This document shows, one piece after another, positions 11,001 through 21,850 of a stretch of DNA of 64,000 nt. Location: contig NMRB01000286.1 in NCBI GenBank assembly GCA_002633025.1, positions 89,385 to 153,384 of the forward strand, read 5' to 3'. Numbering within the stretch: position 1 is the stretch's first letter; each line of letters begins with the position of its first letter. The stretch comes from Notospermus geniculatus (taxonomy: Eukaryota > Nemertea > Pilidiophora > Heteronemertea > Lineidae). The notes under the pieces were generated by a model, which worked only from the letters and a program-made list of their open reading frames with translations, was not told the DNA's origin and did not search any database. The position numbers and the translations under genes were made by a program.

Positions 11001-14000
11001 ACTTATGGCACCTCAATTGTTGAGTATAACTTTCTTGTTTATTTCCAGGTGCTTTTATGGCGTCCCTGCCTTCGTGTTCCCCCGCAATATCTGCAGTTTC
11101 TCCCAAACATCACCCAAGATGGACAAGAAGATATCATCTTGGTTGGGTGTCAGCGTACACAAGATGTCCTGTGCTATCCCCTAGAGATGGGGAATGCTGA
11201 GAGACCACTACCCCACGGGCTCGGTCCACCATGGAGGCTCTCTCACATAGAGTAAGTAATGATTGTTTTTTGTGCATAACCATGAGATTATATACATGTA
11301 TAACAAAAAATTGTCATGGCATCATCGCATCATAATGTCCCTTTTGTTTTTACAGTGACTTTCCCCAGTTCTCAGGTATCCGAGGGAGTGGTGCTGACAT
11401 GATTGCCCTTGACCACAGACTAACAAAGATGTCTCTCATTGGAGTCAAGGGGATTTCTTTCCAAAATCTCCAGGGATTTACTGCCTTGCAGGTTGGTGCT
11501 CTTCCATCCTTACTTCTTTGAACCGTGAGTCCTCAGCCTATGAGTCCGTTAGTACTGAAATGACAGTTCCAGAAACATCTGGAATCGCAATTATAACAGC
11601 TTCCCATTGGTATTAGACAGATGTGTAACTGTTTGATTTTGATTTCAGCTATCAGCCTGTGGTGATCTCTTCTACCAAACCTACCGTCCTGGTCACTACG
11701 ACGATGATCGCACGTGTAGTGCGGGTCTCGACAGCGTTGACATCAAACTTTCACCCGAGGTGCAGGCATCGTGTAAGGAGTGGCTACACCAGCTACAAGA
11801 TCTAATGGACCAGACCACACTTGAGAGAAATGCCAGCATCCCACATCGAAGAATTGATGTATCAGAAATGTTCTCAGGTACACATCGTCGACTTTTCATT
11901 CATGCTCTGATTTGTGTAAAATATTGAATTGGAAATATTGAATGTGCTGCCCCTTAGTGCTGGCGATTGATGCCTCATGCGAGGGTCCGTGGGTTCGAAT
12001 CTGGAAGAAAGACATGATTACTTTCACCTTAGCAACCCGTTTCTACTTCTTATCGAAAATATTGAATTATTAGTCAATGGAATATAGAGCAGAGAGTAAC
12101 CAATGATAACATTCTGACAAATATTTCTGGTCAACTTTCCTTCTTTTCAGCGATCAATAAGAAAGTCTATCCTCATCTTGGCTGTTTTATGTGTCGACAG
12201 CAGCCAAACCACGAAGTCGGTGACCTTGGTGCTGATGATGACATCTGCATGGCCTGTGGATGTCAGTTGAGGACAACCAGATCAGTAAAAGATTACACAG
12301 AGAAGGTTTGACATGACTTTACTTTGTAATCTTAAATCTGTAAGATTTTGTGATGATCAATCCCAAAGTCGTCATGGAATATACTCATCAGAATCCCCTT
12401 TGAATACACTTCTGGGCCCATATTCACAAAACGACAGGGCCCATATGCATAAAGGTGGAATAAGCTTATTCCAGGTATAACCTAATGTTATAACGTGAAG
12501 CTATACCTGGAATAAGCTTATTCCACCTTTATGCATATGGGCCCTGGTAGTTAAGTCTGAGTGTGACACAATATCCATTGTTCAACACAAAAGATAAGTC
12601 TCACACTTTGACTTAACTATGTTTATGAATGTGGACCCTGCAGAATACCGTCAGCTTCAGTGGAGTGCTATATAAAAACAAAGTTGAAATTGATTTAGTC
12701 TGCTTTATAGTTGGTCAGGTCATCTCACTTTTCTTTACTCAAGGGCCATGCCAGTTTGATTGGTGTGAGAAACTTCAACCAGAGGCTCTACAACAGAATA
12801 GCTGGTGTCGACATCGAGAAATACACCGATCCGTACAGCCAGTTGCTGCTGAAACAGTGGAATGATAATGATGATGATATCAGGGAACTCATCTTGGAAA
12901 GGGTGAGTGGTGCAGTGTCTGTTACGAACCGCTGGGCTGGCCTTACAATGTGACAAAACAGTATAAAAGGTTGTCAGTGATGCTGGTTCCAAATGCTTGC
13001 TCAAGGGATTGAGTACTAAGAACCAATGATTGCTTCATGATGCAGGAACTTGGTTGTTGGTGGCTATGCATGACATTGATTTTCAAATGGAGTTGCTCCT
13101 TAAGGTTCTTCAAATGGATGTATTTGCTGAAATCATCCTGAATACATATCATTGCAAAAATTCATTTTCTTTCAGGATAAAATGAATATTGAACTGAAGA
13201 AGAAAACACAAGAAAGGGAGAAAAAGAAACAAGCGGAAAAGGAGAGCATGTTATTTAAAGTCCCTGCTAGTGTCACAAGGTCACCTGGCTCTCCAGAGAG
13301 CAGAAGAAGTGGCATCTCCAAGTCAGTGGATTCTGAGTCGCCGAGCAGGATGAGTGCTTGTAGCATTCGCAGCAGAAGTGTGTCTAGTCACCGCAGTGTC
13401 AGCAGTTGTCGGAGTCAGCAGTTTGTGGGGCTTGATGAGTCAACGGGGACGAAACAGTTTGGGACATTTCAGAGGATGAGTCTCCAGTTAGAGGATAGCG
13501 TGAAGAAATTATTAGAGTATGATAAGTCTCCGAAGAAAAGGAAGCGGGAACACGTTGCGGGTTTCGGTTCAATGCCACAGCGCCCGCTCCAACGGACGAC
13601 GTCAATGGAATCTTTGTTTAGCCAGGCCTCATCAGTCACGCCGCCGAGGTTTATTGCAACAGCGAAGAGTATCGAGGATTGTTTAAAAAGCATCAGTGAT
13701 TATGAATCGGATTGTGGTGAAAATGTAAAGGATGAAGCCATAAGGAATTGGGTCTCTGCCGTTGAAAAAGGGAGTAACTTTTCCAATTTATGTGGCCCTG
13801 ATTCCCAGGATACTGAGTCTCGTATTTTGAAGCAAAACCTGGATCAGAACGTAAATTCTGGTGATGAAAATCGGAGACTACTGGAGCGTATAGGCCTTTC
13901 TGTTCAGACACAGTCTCCACTGCTTACAGCGACTAGGTCACCATCAGAACCCCCTGGGATACACCGGTTAAGCAGTGCTACTTCTGGTCCTGTTTCTGAT

Positions 14001-14273
14001 CCTCGGAAGTCACAAGATACATTCTTGAAAGACAATGCGTCTTTCAGTAACTCGGCTGTCAGGGACCGATCTTTTACCCCTCAAGGACACGCTGACCCAC
14101 TGTCCCATTCAGAATCTCTTCCAGCAGACAGCATTTCCCAGCAACGCCATGATAACCCTTGTGAATTGGTCTCCACATCACAGTTAGGAATGTTCTCACA
14201 GTCATCAGGTGTCAAGCAGATGCCTAAATCTCTATGTAAACAAAAGAAAAAGTCCTTTGTTTCAGGGTTCTAG
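8013..14273 (+). CDS. TAF1C: TAF1C, RNA polymerase I SL1/TIF-IB subunit, copy 1 (complete)
   Basis: Fifteen exons, each with an acceptable splice site and consistent phase: 8013-8211, 8374-8477, 8621-8830, 8978-9065, 9207-9320, 9550-9676, 9873-9944, 10458-10587, 10750-10911, 11049-11251, 11356-11491, 11649-11877, 12151-12305, 12744-12902, 13176-14273; total 1061 codons. Landmarks matching TAF1C as I know it from vertebrates: VVYPSGG near the start of the beta-propeller-like part, ISDRTTVQMMDMR, LVASDFSLMLMDERFPKEP, QLSACGDLFYQTYRP, and a Ser-rich basic tail ending KKKSFVSGF (human ends KKPRMGF). The product should sit in the promoter selectivity complex that brings TBP to rRNA promoters in the nucleolus. 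Residues 603-627 hold a C-x2-C-x17-C-x2-C pattern. The donor of exon 4 (gtgcac) is weak but required by phase and homology. The start could lie upstream: the frame is open from 7920. Confidence 0.9.
11950..12010 (+). repeat. tRNA-like SINE head in TAF1C intron 12
   Basis: GTGGGTTCGAATCTGG is a good RNA polymerase III B box, preceded about 40 bases upstream by a degenerate A-box-like TTAGTGCTGGCGAT. No complete tRNA cloverleaf is evident. I read it as a tRNA-derived SINE fragment. Confidence 0.5.
12415..12640. mobile_element. Foldback element with a second foldback nested inside
   Basis: The outer element begins GGGCCCATATTCACAAAAC and ends GTTTATGAATGTGGACCC. Its core (AGTTAAGTCTGAGTGTGACA, facing TCACACTTTGACTTAACT) also occurs as an uninterrupted copy at 51200-51306. 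The inner element (12436-12545) is an almost perfect palindrome: AGGGCCCATATGCATAAAGG to its reverse complement, with GGAATAAGCTTATTCC on both arms. Located in TAF1C intron 13. Copy 2 has the same arrangement from about 28329. Confidence 0.8.
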
Positions 14274-14624
14274 TCAGAAAAATATCCACCAACAAAGGAG
14301 CCTTGAGCAAGAAGTGTTATTTCTCTTCAGATATTATTGCTGATATTATTGTCTGACACAATACGAAGACGTCAACCTGTGAGTTGTACCGACTACCCAT
14401 CACCTGGCTTGAGATTTACTATTCCTAATAACCCCGACAGACGTCAACAGGCTGGAATTTTATCATTTCCTATTAAAAGAAAGGCATCAGCTGGCTTAAA
14501 ATTTACTTTTAATCAACAGATACAGCGGCAGCGTATGGCTGGGGTCATACTGTAAGACCCATGTTTGTTGTATATTTTTGATACCAGGGGGTATTTTTTT
14601 AAATTTGCATAAAAATCTGATGAA

Positions 14625-14630
14625 AATAAA
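14625..14630 (+). terminator. Polyadenylation signal of TAF1C copy 1
   Basis: AATAAA lies about 350 bases after the TAF1C stop codon, after a stretch well conserved between the two copies. The copy 2 equivalent is at 30530-30535. Confidence 0.6.
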
Positions 14631-14751
14631 ACAAAATTTACAGGTTGTTCTGTTGTGTTAGTTACATCTTTGAGGAATTAGATCCTCCAAGGTTACATTT
14701 GTCAAAAAAAGCTGCAGTTGCTGGGGGCAAAAGAGCTAATAGTGAGCTTTT

Positions 14752-14846
14752 GCAAGCGCCCGGTTAGGCCATACGACAACGTTTATTGTTTGGATATACC
14801 CACACAATAGATAAACGTCGTCGTACGGCCTAACCGGGCGTTTGCG
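14752..14846. repeat. Stem-loop just after the TAF1C poly(A) site, copy 1
   Basis: GCGCCCGGTTAGGCCATACG and its inverse CGTACGGCCTAACCGGGCG flank a ~45-base middle with ATAAACG/CGTTTAT. In copy 2 (30656-30754) arm substitutions differ. It is probably a small MITE. Confidence 0.7.
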
Positions 14847-15695
14847 AAACCTCACCATTCATGCTGCTACAAATACACTTTAGCAACTCCTCTTCCCTTG
14901 CTTATGTATTGGTTTTCTTGCAAAGTGATGGAGCAAAGCCCATGAAAATCTGTTCGTGGTTTGTGTATTGGCAATTGAGTGACCAAACATGCCAAATGAG
15001 CGCAATGCTTCTACCTCCCCAGATGAACAGGTTCAGAACGCCCTCACCATGCTCACCATCAGTGTCTGACAGCATTGATTGCGATGCACGTGTTTTTGTT
15101 GCCGGAAGAGATTTGCCTGTTCACTGATTGGGCAACCAAATGGGCAGCGACCAATGAGATACGAGGACAAGTCACGGAAATTCCCGAAGTCTGTTCGACT
15201 GTCATTCATGATCGTTGACGTTGTAGGAGCACATGCACGGAAGACACGTCTGCGTTGGCTTTACATTCGTTGACGATTAAATTTGAGGTATGTGTCGATT
15301 TTGTCCCCTGATTTCTGACAGATTACTGGTATTGTAATCCCTCTAATGATAGGTAAAATGTTTTGGTTATTCGGCACTTTCCAAGCGGTTTCTCGCACTG
15401 CCCGAGAGGCGAGACAGTAACGTCAACGACAGTATGAGTACATGATGATGTCTCGGTATACACTGGTGTAGTGGTGGTTATAGGCCTACAATGTTTGCCA
15501 TGAAATAATGAACTACATGTACATGCTGTACACCGTTTGCATACAATGTAGGCTGATGTTGTAGTTGTGCTTTAAATCATGATTAGAGGCATTGTGCTGT
15601 GATTCTTGGATTGGCGCTGTCTGTCGGTGGAGTCTGGTAGGAGGAAACCAGAACTCCCCGGAGATCGCCTTCAACCTCTACTCTACCTCGTGAAA

Positions 15696-15765
15696 AATGG
15701 GCCAACCAGGGATCGAACCCAGCGGAACGTCGGGGGAGAGAGGTGTTGTATCCCACACTTTACCT
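15696..15765 (-). repeat. tRNA-like SINE head, copy 1 intergenic
   Basis: On the minus strand TGGGTTCGATCCCTGGTTGG gives a consensus B box, with TGGCCAGGTAAAGTGTGGGA about 50 bases upstream resembling an A box. The matching stretch in copy 2 (about 31610-31680) has lost part of the B box (GGGAGCGAACACAG on the plus strand). Confidence 0.5.
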
Positions 15766-15841
15766 GGCCACATAATAGGCCTGTAATCTTGAGAGTTATT
15801 AGTGCTTGCGCCCCTTTGTCACCTCACGTTGTCACAGGGAC

Positions 15842-16014
15842 CAGGGACGGATCCAGGATTTCGGGAAAGACGGGGCGCACTGTGCTAGAAACATTGAAAT
15901 CTGCGGTGAATTTCAATGATTTGCTCCAAATTTCAGAATTTCACGGCCGATTTTAAAGATTTTTTGGCCGAAAGGGGGACGTGCAGCGGGTGCGCCCCCT
16001 TGGATCCGCGCCTG
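15842..16014. mobile_element. hAT-like MITE, copy 1
   Basis: The ends read CAGGGACGGATCCAGGATTT and TTGGATCCGCGCCTG, an imperfect inverted pair of the CAGGG-CGGATCCA type I associate with hAT non-autonomous elements. No ORF. The copy 2 equivalent is 31780-31955. Confidence 0.65.
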
Positions 16015-16411
16015 GGGACCTGATGCGAAAGACAGTGGGGTTGGGTTAGGGTTATCACCCTCAATTACGATTACGATTACGGTTAGGGTTAAACCCTTGG
16101 TGGCTCAATCCACTTAACCCTAACCCTAATTGAGGGTTATAACCCTAGTCCTAACCCTAATTAGGGTTTCAGTGTTCTCCACAGGATTTCCTAAAGGTAG
16201 GGTGGTACCCTTGAAATTCCAGGATTTCCCATTACTTTGCATTAATTAAGATAGGGTGGTCACCAATTTTAATAGAAAACCATTACAAATTAGGCTGCAA
16301 TGTAGGGTGGCTACTTCTACATGTAACGTAGGGTGGCCCACTCTAACAAAAAGCCATGTGGAGAACACTGTATAACCCTAACCCAACCCTGCTGTCTCGC
16401 ATCGGGTCCCT
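16014..16411. mobile_element. Foldback element with telomere-like interior and a nested insertion, copy 1
   Basis: Outer ends GGGGACCTGATGCGAAAGAC and CTGTCTCGCATCGGGTCCC enclose degenerate TTAGGG/CCCTAA motifs on both strands. Nested inside at 16170-16370 is a second element with ends CAGTGTTCTCCACA and TGTGGAGAACACTG. Copy 2 (31955-32112) has the outer element only. Confidence 0.8.
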
Positions 16412-17359
16412 GTGCCTCACGTCACCTCACACGGGGGTTTGTGTGTGTGTGGATGTCGAAAGCGATTGCTAAGGGCCACTGATTACCTCAGGATGGTATC
16501 TGGCATTCTGACTGCAAATTGCGGTTCCCAGTCTACTGCCGGTCGGAGATATGAAGACATGTCCCTGATGGCAAAGCTGATGATGATGAAACTTTATCCT
16601 GGGGTCTGTGATGCCATCAAAAGGAGGGGGCATGAAAGAAAAGCACATTAACTTCTCCACTGAAAATGAAATAGGACGAAACCAGTCAACAAGAATACCC
16701 TGGCCCTATCATTTACAACAATTGATCCCTGGATGTGCTGTCTCATGTCCTGGGAATCCTTTGATATCCAATTGTTCCCAAAGTTAAAATTAGCCGATGG
16801 TTCAGATGAATTCTATTCTTCTTGGAGAGCATGATGACAAGAAAGAATTGGATGATTGTCCAGTCTCAATTATCAGCTCATCATGGCTATAATTGGATTT
16901 GTGCTCAAGTCCTTTTTATGGTAGTCCTTTTCGTTGTATGGTGGCCATTGGAATGTTTTTTTAACTATGAGTAATGCACTTAAAATACCCCGCATTACCA
17001 AACCACAAAAGTCCCCTTGAACAGTCTGACCTCCAGTCCAAGTATCCTGAGAATATCAGAGGGTCTTGGCACTTGCTTCCTTCATCACCGCCACAGTGTA
17101 CCTGAGGATGCCTCCAAGGGTTAAAGATGTATGTCTCATTATGATAGTGGGAAAATGGTCCATAATAGCTCTATCAGGTACCAGTACTAATGTTACGAAT
17201 AAAGAGTATACTAGCTCATATAATTACGGTTTTCATCTCAAATCCCAGAAAATTGCATCTGAAGACTGAACTACATGTACCAGTACTAATTCTCCAAATC
17301 AGGGAGAGATTCTTGATCTGTTGGTCAACAGGTTTTTGCCCACTGGGGATCACCCCTCC

Positions 17360-17980
17360 NNNNNNNNNNNNNNNNNNNNNNNNNNNNNNNNNNNNNNNNN
17401 NNNNNNNNNNNNNNNNNNNNNNNNNNNNNNNNNNNNNNNNNNNNNNNNNNNNNNNNNNNNNNNNNNNNNNNNNNNNNNNNNNNNNNNNNNNNNNNNNNNN
17501 NNNNNNNNNNNNNNNNNNNNNNNNNNNNNNNNNNNNNNNNNNNNNNNNNNNNNNNNNNNNNNNNNNNNNNNNNNNNNNNNNNNNNNNNNNNNNNNNNNNN
17601 NNNNNNNNNNNNNNNNNNNNNNNNNNNNNNNNNNNNNNNNNNNNNNNNNNNNNNNNNNNNNNNNNNNNNNNNNNNNNNNNNNNNNNNNNNNNNNNNNNNN
17701 NNNNNNNNNNNNNNNNNNNNNNNNNNNNNNNNNNNNNNNNNNNNNNNNNNNNNNNNNNNNNNNNNNNNNNNNNNNNNNNNNNNNNNNNNNNNNNNNNNNN
17801 NNNNNNNNNNNNNNNNNNNNNNNNNNNNNNNNNNNNNNNNNNNNNNNNNNNNNNNNNNNNNNNNNNNNNNNNNNNNNNNNNNNNNNNNNNNNNNNNNNNN
17901 NNNNNNNNNNNNNNNNNNNNNNNNNNNNNNNNNNNNNNNNNNNNNNNNNNNNNNNNNNNNNNNNNNNNNNNNNNNNNNNN
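17360..17980. other. Assembly gap of 621 N
   Basis: Unsequenced run. The equivalent interval in copy 2 (33019-33625) holds a reverse transcriptase remnant, and both copies share the same left flank (GGGGATCACCCCTCC). Confidence 0.99.
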
Positions 17981-18440
17981 ACATATGTGCTACTGCATGT
18001 GAGTGAGTTATGTCAGTGAGTCATGTCTATTGAGCCATGAAATCTACATGTGTGCTACCGCATGTCTATAGCCGTGGTTACACTACATTGAAATACCCGG
18101 GTTTTTTGACACCCGGGTCTAGCCCGGCTGTGAAAAATCCCTCCTGAGGCCCGGTGCCTGTCAACACCACTTAAATTTTGTGACGGGGACCTAAATTAAG
18201 CCCTCCAAAAACCGTTCGAGCTCGGAGGGGGTTATTACACCGCGTTTTTAACAGGTGTGGACAGAAAAAACCCGGGTTCGACACGGGTTTTTTATGTAAT
18301 GTAACAAGGGCTAGTGAGTCATGTCTATTGAGCCATGAAATCTGCATATGTGCCACCAGTTTTATGTCAGTGAGTCATGTCTATTGAGCCATTAAATCTA
18401 CATGTGTGCTACCGCATGTCAGTAAATTTTATGTCCGAGA
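17981..18440. repeat. ~50-bp tandem repeat (copy 1)
   Basis: Units contain GTCAGTGAGTCATGTCTATT, GAGCCATGAAATCTACATG and TGTGCTACCGCATG. It is interrupted by a foldback element at 18069-18312. The copy 2 array (33560-34110) differs in length and carries a different inserted element. Confidence 0.8.
18069..18312. mobile_element. Foldback element inside the ~50-bp repeat array, copy 1 only
   Basis: Left end TAGCCGTGGTTACACTACAT and right end ATGTAATGTAACAAGGGCTA are inverted, with ACCCGGGTTTTTTGACACCC on the left arm and its inverse inside the right. No equivalent is present in copy 2. Confidence 0.75.
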
Positions 18441-20238
18441 AACGGCGCACAGACACTACTTCAACCTCACACGTCGCAGGCATGAGTTTGTGTGCTCTGC
18501 CAGCTTTAGGACATGTAGGAGTGTAAGTTAGTGAGATGGTCTCACTGGTCAGACATGTCAGAGGTAATCTCACAGAAATGAGTTTGGTATCGCAAATTTG
18601 GTATCGTGTGTGCTGCCAGAAGAGGAAGGCCAAGGACATGAATTCAGATTGTAGAAATGTGTTGGAGTGTTCACCTCCCAAATATGGTAGAAAGTTGGTG
18701 GAGTCCTAAGAACTTTTCTTTTTGGGATCACCCCACTTTTTCATTTTCAAGTGGGACTTCATACTTGGTATTATAACTGAAGTGTTGGTTTATATTCCAC
18801 TCCTGCATAATTTGTATTATACAGTTGTACGGTTTATACTCATGCAGTATGTTTTCGACCACCAAAAATGCTCTGGAACATTAATTTTCAGTTGGAAACA
18901 TACAGGGTGAGTACTCAAGCTTGCTGACGTGCTGTTCCTCTTTGTGAAGAATTCCATTGCCCGTACCCGGAAACCTCTGTGAATTGAAGGTTAATGTGTG
19001 ATGTGCTTGTGTGCCTCCAGGGAATTCTTGGTCTTATTTAGGAATTACCATTCATAACAATAATTAGCTTTTTTATTAAGCTGTTTTAGTTTGGGATTGA
19101 TCCGTAGAACAGGTTGGATTTACACCTTGGAACATTCTGATTGGTTCCTTGGACAGGATCCTCAAAGTGTGCCCAATCTGCTAAAGCTGGGACTTGATTA
19201 ATCACTGCTTTGGCCTGTGACCTTAGCTGTATTTCGGAGTAAGACTATTATAATGTTATTTATGGAATTCTGAGTGAGACAATTTATGAAGAAAACCTGT
19301 ACCGGTTATGCTTTACGTTCTTTCTGCTGTACAAATGCATTGGATTTTGTTATGCATGCAGAAACCTCAAATAAAAAGCATTGACTACACCTAGGGCCGT
19401 ATTACATGTAAGACCTTAGATTAAGGAAGCTTCTAGAATACGGCTCCTGACGTAGGAGATACGTCTGAATGACACTGTCTTGAGAGGATGTCTGAATGAC
19501 TCTTGTCCTGAGAGGATGCCCATCGTGAGGTAAATACTGGTTGGCTTTCCATCCGCTGCCGATTTGTAAGACGACGAAGGGAATGAGTGCCAAGAACCAT
19601 CTCAAGGACATACCATGTAGTACGGTACCGTAGCCCTGTGTCTGTGCCTGCAACAGGCGAGGTGGGTGTGACTTCTTTCAGCAGTCATTACCTGTGAATG
19701 AATTAATCATCTCAATAATGTATTTGCTCAATCAATAGGATTATGTGGGTGTTATGGTACTCAAAGATCCATATCCGACAATGTATGAGGTAGAGCAGTA
19801 CCGGTATTTGACTTCATGAAATCCAATTTGAGGAGATCAACTCAAAGCTAATTTTGAAACGACCCATAATTGACTGACACAAGGGGGGATTGGTAGCCTT
19901 TTGTCAAAATATTTATAAAGCGAACTCCCTAATGAATTTATGAATTGATTGGTGTCAAGCAAAGTGATCACTCGCGTCACAAGTATGTCATGGGATGAAT
20001 AGGTCAATGGGTATATGGTTTCATGGTCAGTGAAAAAGGATTTGGCAGTCAGTCAGAACATGTTGAATGGCCTCCAAACATCTCATCCCATACGGTAATA
20101 ATGTTGGTGACCTCAGAAGATGTGCTTCGAATGTCCTGTGCGTCTCGTTGTAACACCAAACTTCAAGATCAAGTATATTCCTCCAAGCACCAAACGAGTG
20201 AGAGTATGGCCTAAGACCTTTATCTCAAGAACAATTTA

Positions 20239-20414
20239 AAGGCGCTCCTCCACTTAACAGTTTTTTCGCAGAAGTTGGCTCACAATGAGCAACTCAACTG
20301 CGAACAGTTGGTTGTGTCATTGGTCTCAGCGTAAGCCGTGAGGGAACAAACAATGGTAATTGCCCATTGTGAGCCAACTTCTGCGAGAAAACTGTCAAGT
20401 GGAGGAGCGCCTTG
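20239..20414. mobile_element. Foldback MITE, family C, copy 1 only (empty site in copy 2)
   Basis: Ends AAGGCGCTCCTCCACTTAAC and CAAGTGGAGGAGCGCCTT, with GCAGAAGTTGGCTCACAATG inside. Copy 2 reads straight across the site near 36716 (CTCAAGAACAATAAGAGTGG). Relatives lie at 48572-48862 and as fragments between 47930 and 48965. Confidence 0.85.
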
Positions 20415-21550
20415 ACTGGAACTTCCCCCACAGTCGCTTCGTGAGCTGGGCTCTGTAGTGCCCTTCAACTTCAAGTCTTACTTACTAATCCCCACTGCTC
20501 CACCCCCTCAGCATTAGGTTTTCATTTATGGATCTTCTGAATAACACGAAGAAGACACGCAGGCGTAGGTGCTCACCTTGGGCACTGGTGTTTAGTCCCC
20601 CTCAGTGCTTATGACAGCCATGTAATACAAGGATGTGTTTCAAGGTAAAGCTTGCATTCTTTGATCTACTTTTGGAATGCAAACAATTTTATAAAGAGTA
20701 ATGAAGAACATGAATGGTATTAAACAAGGCCTCTGGCTCAGGAGGAACGAACCTGTCGCTGACTTTTACCAAAAATTCATTTAAGCGAACTCATGAATTT
20801 TTGCTTTTACGCATGTATGTAATAATGAATGGTGTGTGAACTCTCTGACTATAATTCTTTGAAATCATTTGATAACATCCCAAGAATTAACAACCCTGCC
20901 AGCGGACATGCATTTCATTGTGTTGTTATCATAACAAGTTATTGTGTTCGGAGGTATTGTTGGTTCCTGTTGTGGTGTAGGCTATGTATGACAAGAATGT
21001 GATTTGTCTTTCGTGTGGACGAAGTGTGGATTCGTCCGTGGGTCAAGGAAGAGTTCTCTCGGCGTTCGTGTGGTATGAACTGCTCAGAAGGAATATTTGT
21101 AAGTGCTGAAGTTTGAGTGTATTTGAAGTTTGAGAGTAACAGTAAGCTTCTTTAGACGTCAACCCCCCTCACCTGATTGTGATGCATGTACCTCAGAATG
21201 GTGGTTTGCAGGTTGGCCTGTGGCAAATGTTTGTGGAGTGACCATACAATATTCTGGGTAGGAAGGATAGCAAAAGGGAAGATCTTCTGGAATGTGTGAG
21301 GGCTGATGTTGATTGCAAAGGTTATTCGTCTGTCTACACAAGTTTCACACCCAAGGTTTTGCTAAAAAATCTTTGATGGCGAAATCAATATATGTGTACA
21401 TTTCTCTTTCAGGCGTTCTAAGGTGAAATGGACAACCTTTATCAATTCCTCCAATTCTGAAGGGAAGAGTCGAGACTCTTCTTAACCTGCTTCATTTCGA
21501 TGAAGATAATAGCCTGATTAAAGTTCCTATCGATCCATCAAGGATTTAAG

Positions 21551-21613
21551 ATGCCGGGGAAGAGGGGACTCTTCAAACTGAAGAAGAGCTTATCTGCTCC
21601 AAATATTTCATCG
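21551..21613 (+). pseudogene. Orphan first exon of the RAI14-like gene, copy 1
   Basis: ATG followed by 20 codons encoding a basic N-terminus (MPGKRGLFKLKKSLSAPNIS plus S) and a perfect GTAAGT donor; same sequence as 37820-37882 in copy 2. The downstream exons do not follow, because the block breaks at the contig join at 22616. It is an allele or duplicate fragment, not a separate gene. Confidence 0.75.
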
Positions 21614-21696
21614 GTAAGTAAAATGATGTACTAGTATGTTGTATAGAACAGCGCAAAGGCAGCATCACATTTACAAAATTAGAGAGCTTAATCTTT

Positions 21697-21850
21697 AAGC
21701 CTGCCACACACTGGAGCTATCTGCTGAGCAAAAAGTCATTCGAGGCCGTTTGCTCAGCAGATACTCATATTTGCGCGGTGAGCTATCTGCTGAGCAAACG
21801 GTCTCGAATGACTTTTTGCCCAGCAGTAGCTCCAGTGTGCGGCAGGCTTT
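21697..21850. mobile_element. Foldback MITE, family A (copy 1)
   Basis: AAGCCTGCCACACACTGGAG faces TCCAGTGTGCGGCAGGCTTT, with repeated CTATCTGCTGAGCAAA words inside. It lies about 85 bases into intron 1 after the orphan exon. The allelic counterpart at 37963-38120 is slightly longer. Confidence 0.85.

Larger units (their letters stand above)
14847..21550. other. Intergenic region between TAF1C and the first RAI14-like exon, copy 1
   Basis: No confident coding exon. It holds several transposon fragments listed separately and one 62-codon frame (18722-18907) kept intact in copy 2 (34407-34592) and ending at a good donor (ACAGG|GTGAGT). That frame may mark a 5' untranslated exon of the RAI14-like gene, but nothing else supports it. 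Confidence 0.4.

Noticed and set aside
12629-12865. 78-codon frame overlapping TAF1C exon 14 (and 28543-28779)
   Set aside because: It reads GPCQFDWCEKLQ in the wrong frame. The correct frame is GHASLIGVRNFNQRLYN, which keeps phase with the exons on both sides.
17190-18019. Long open frames through the N run
   Set aside because: They are open only because unknown bases contain no stops.
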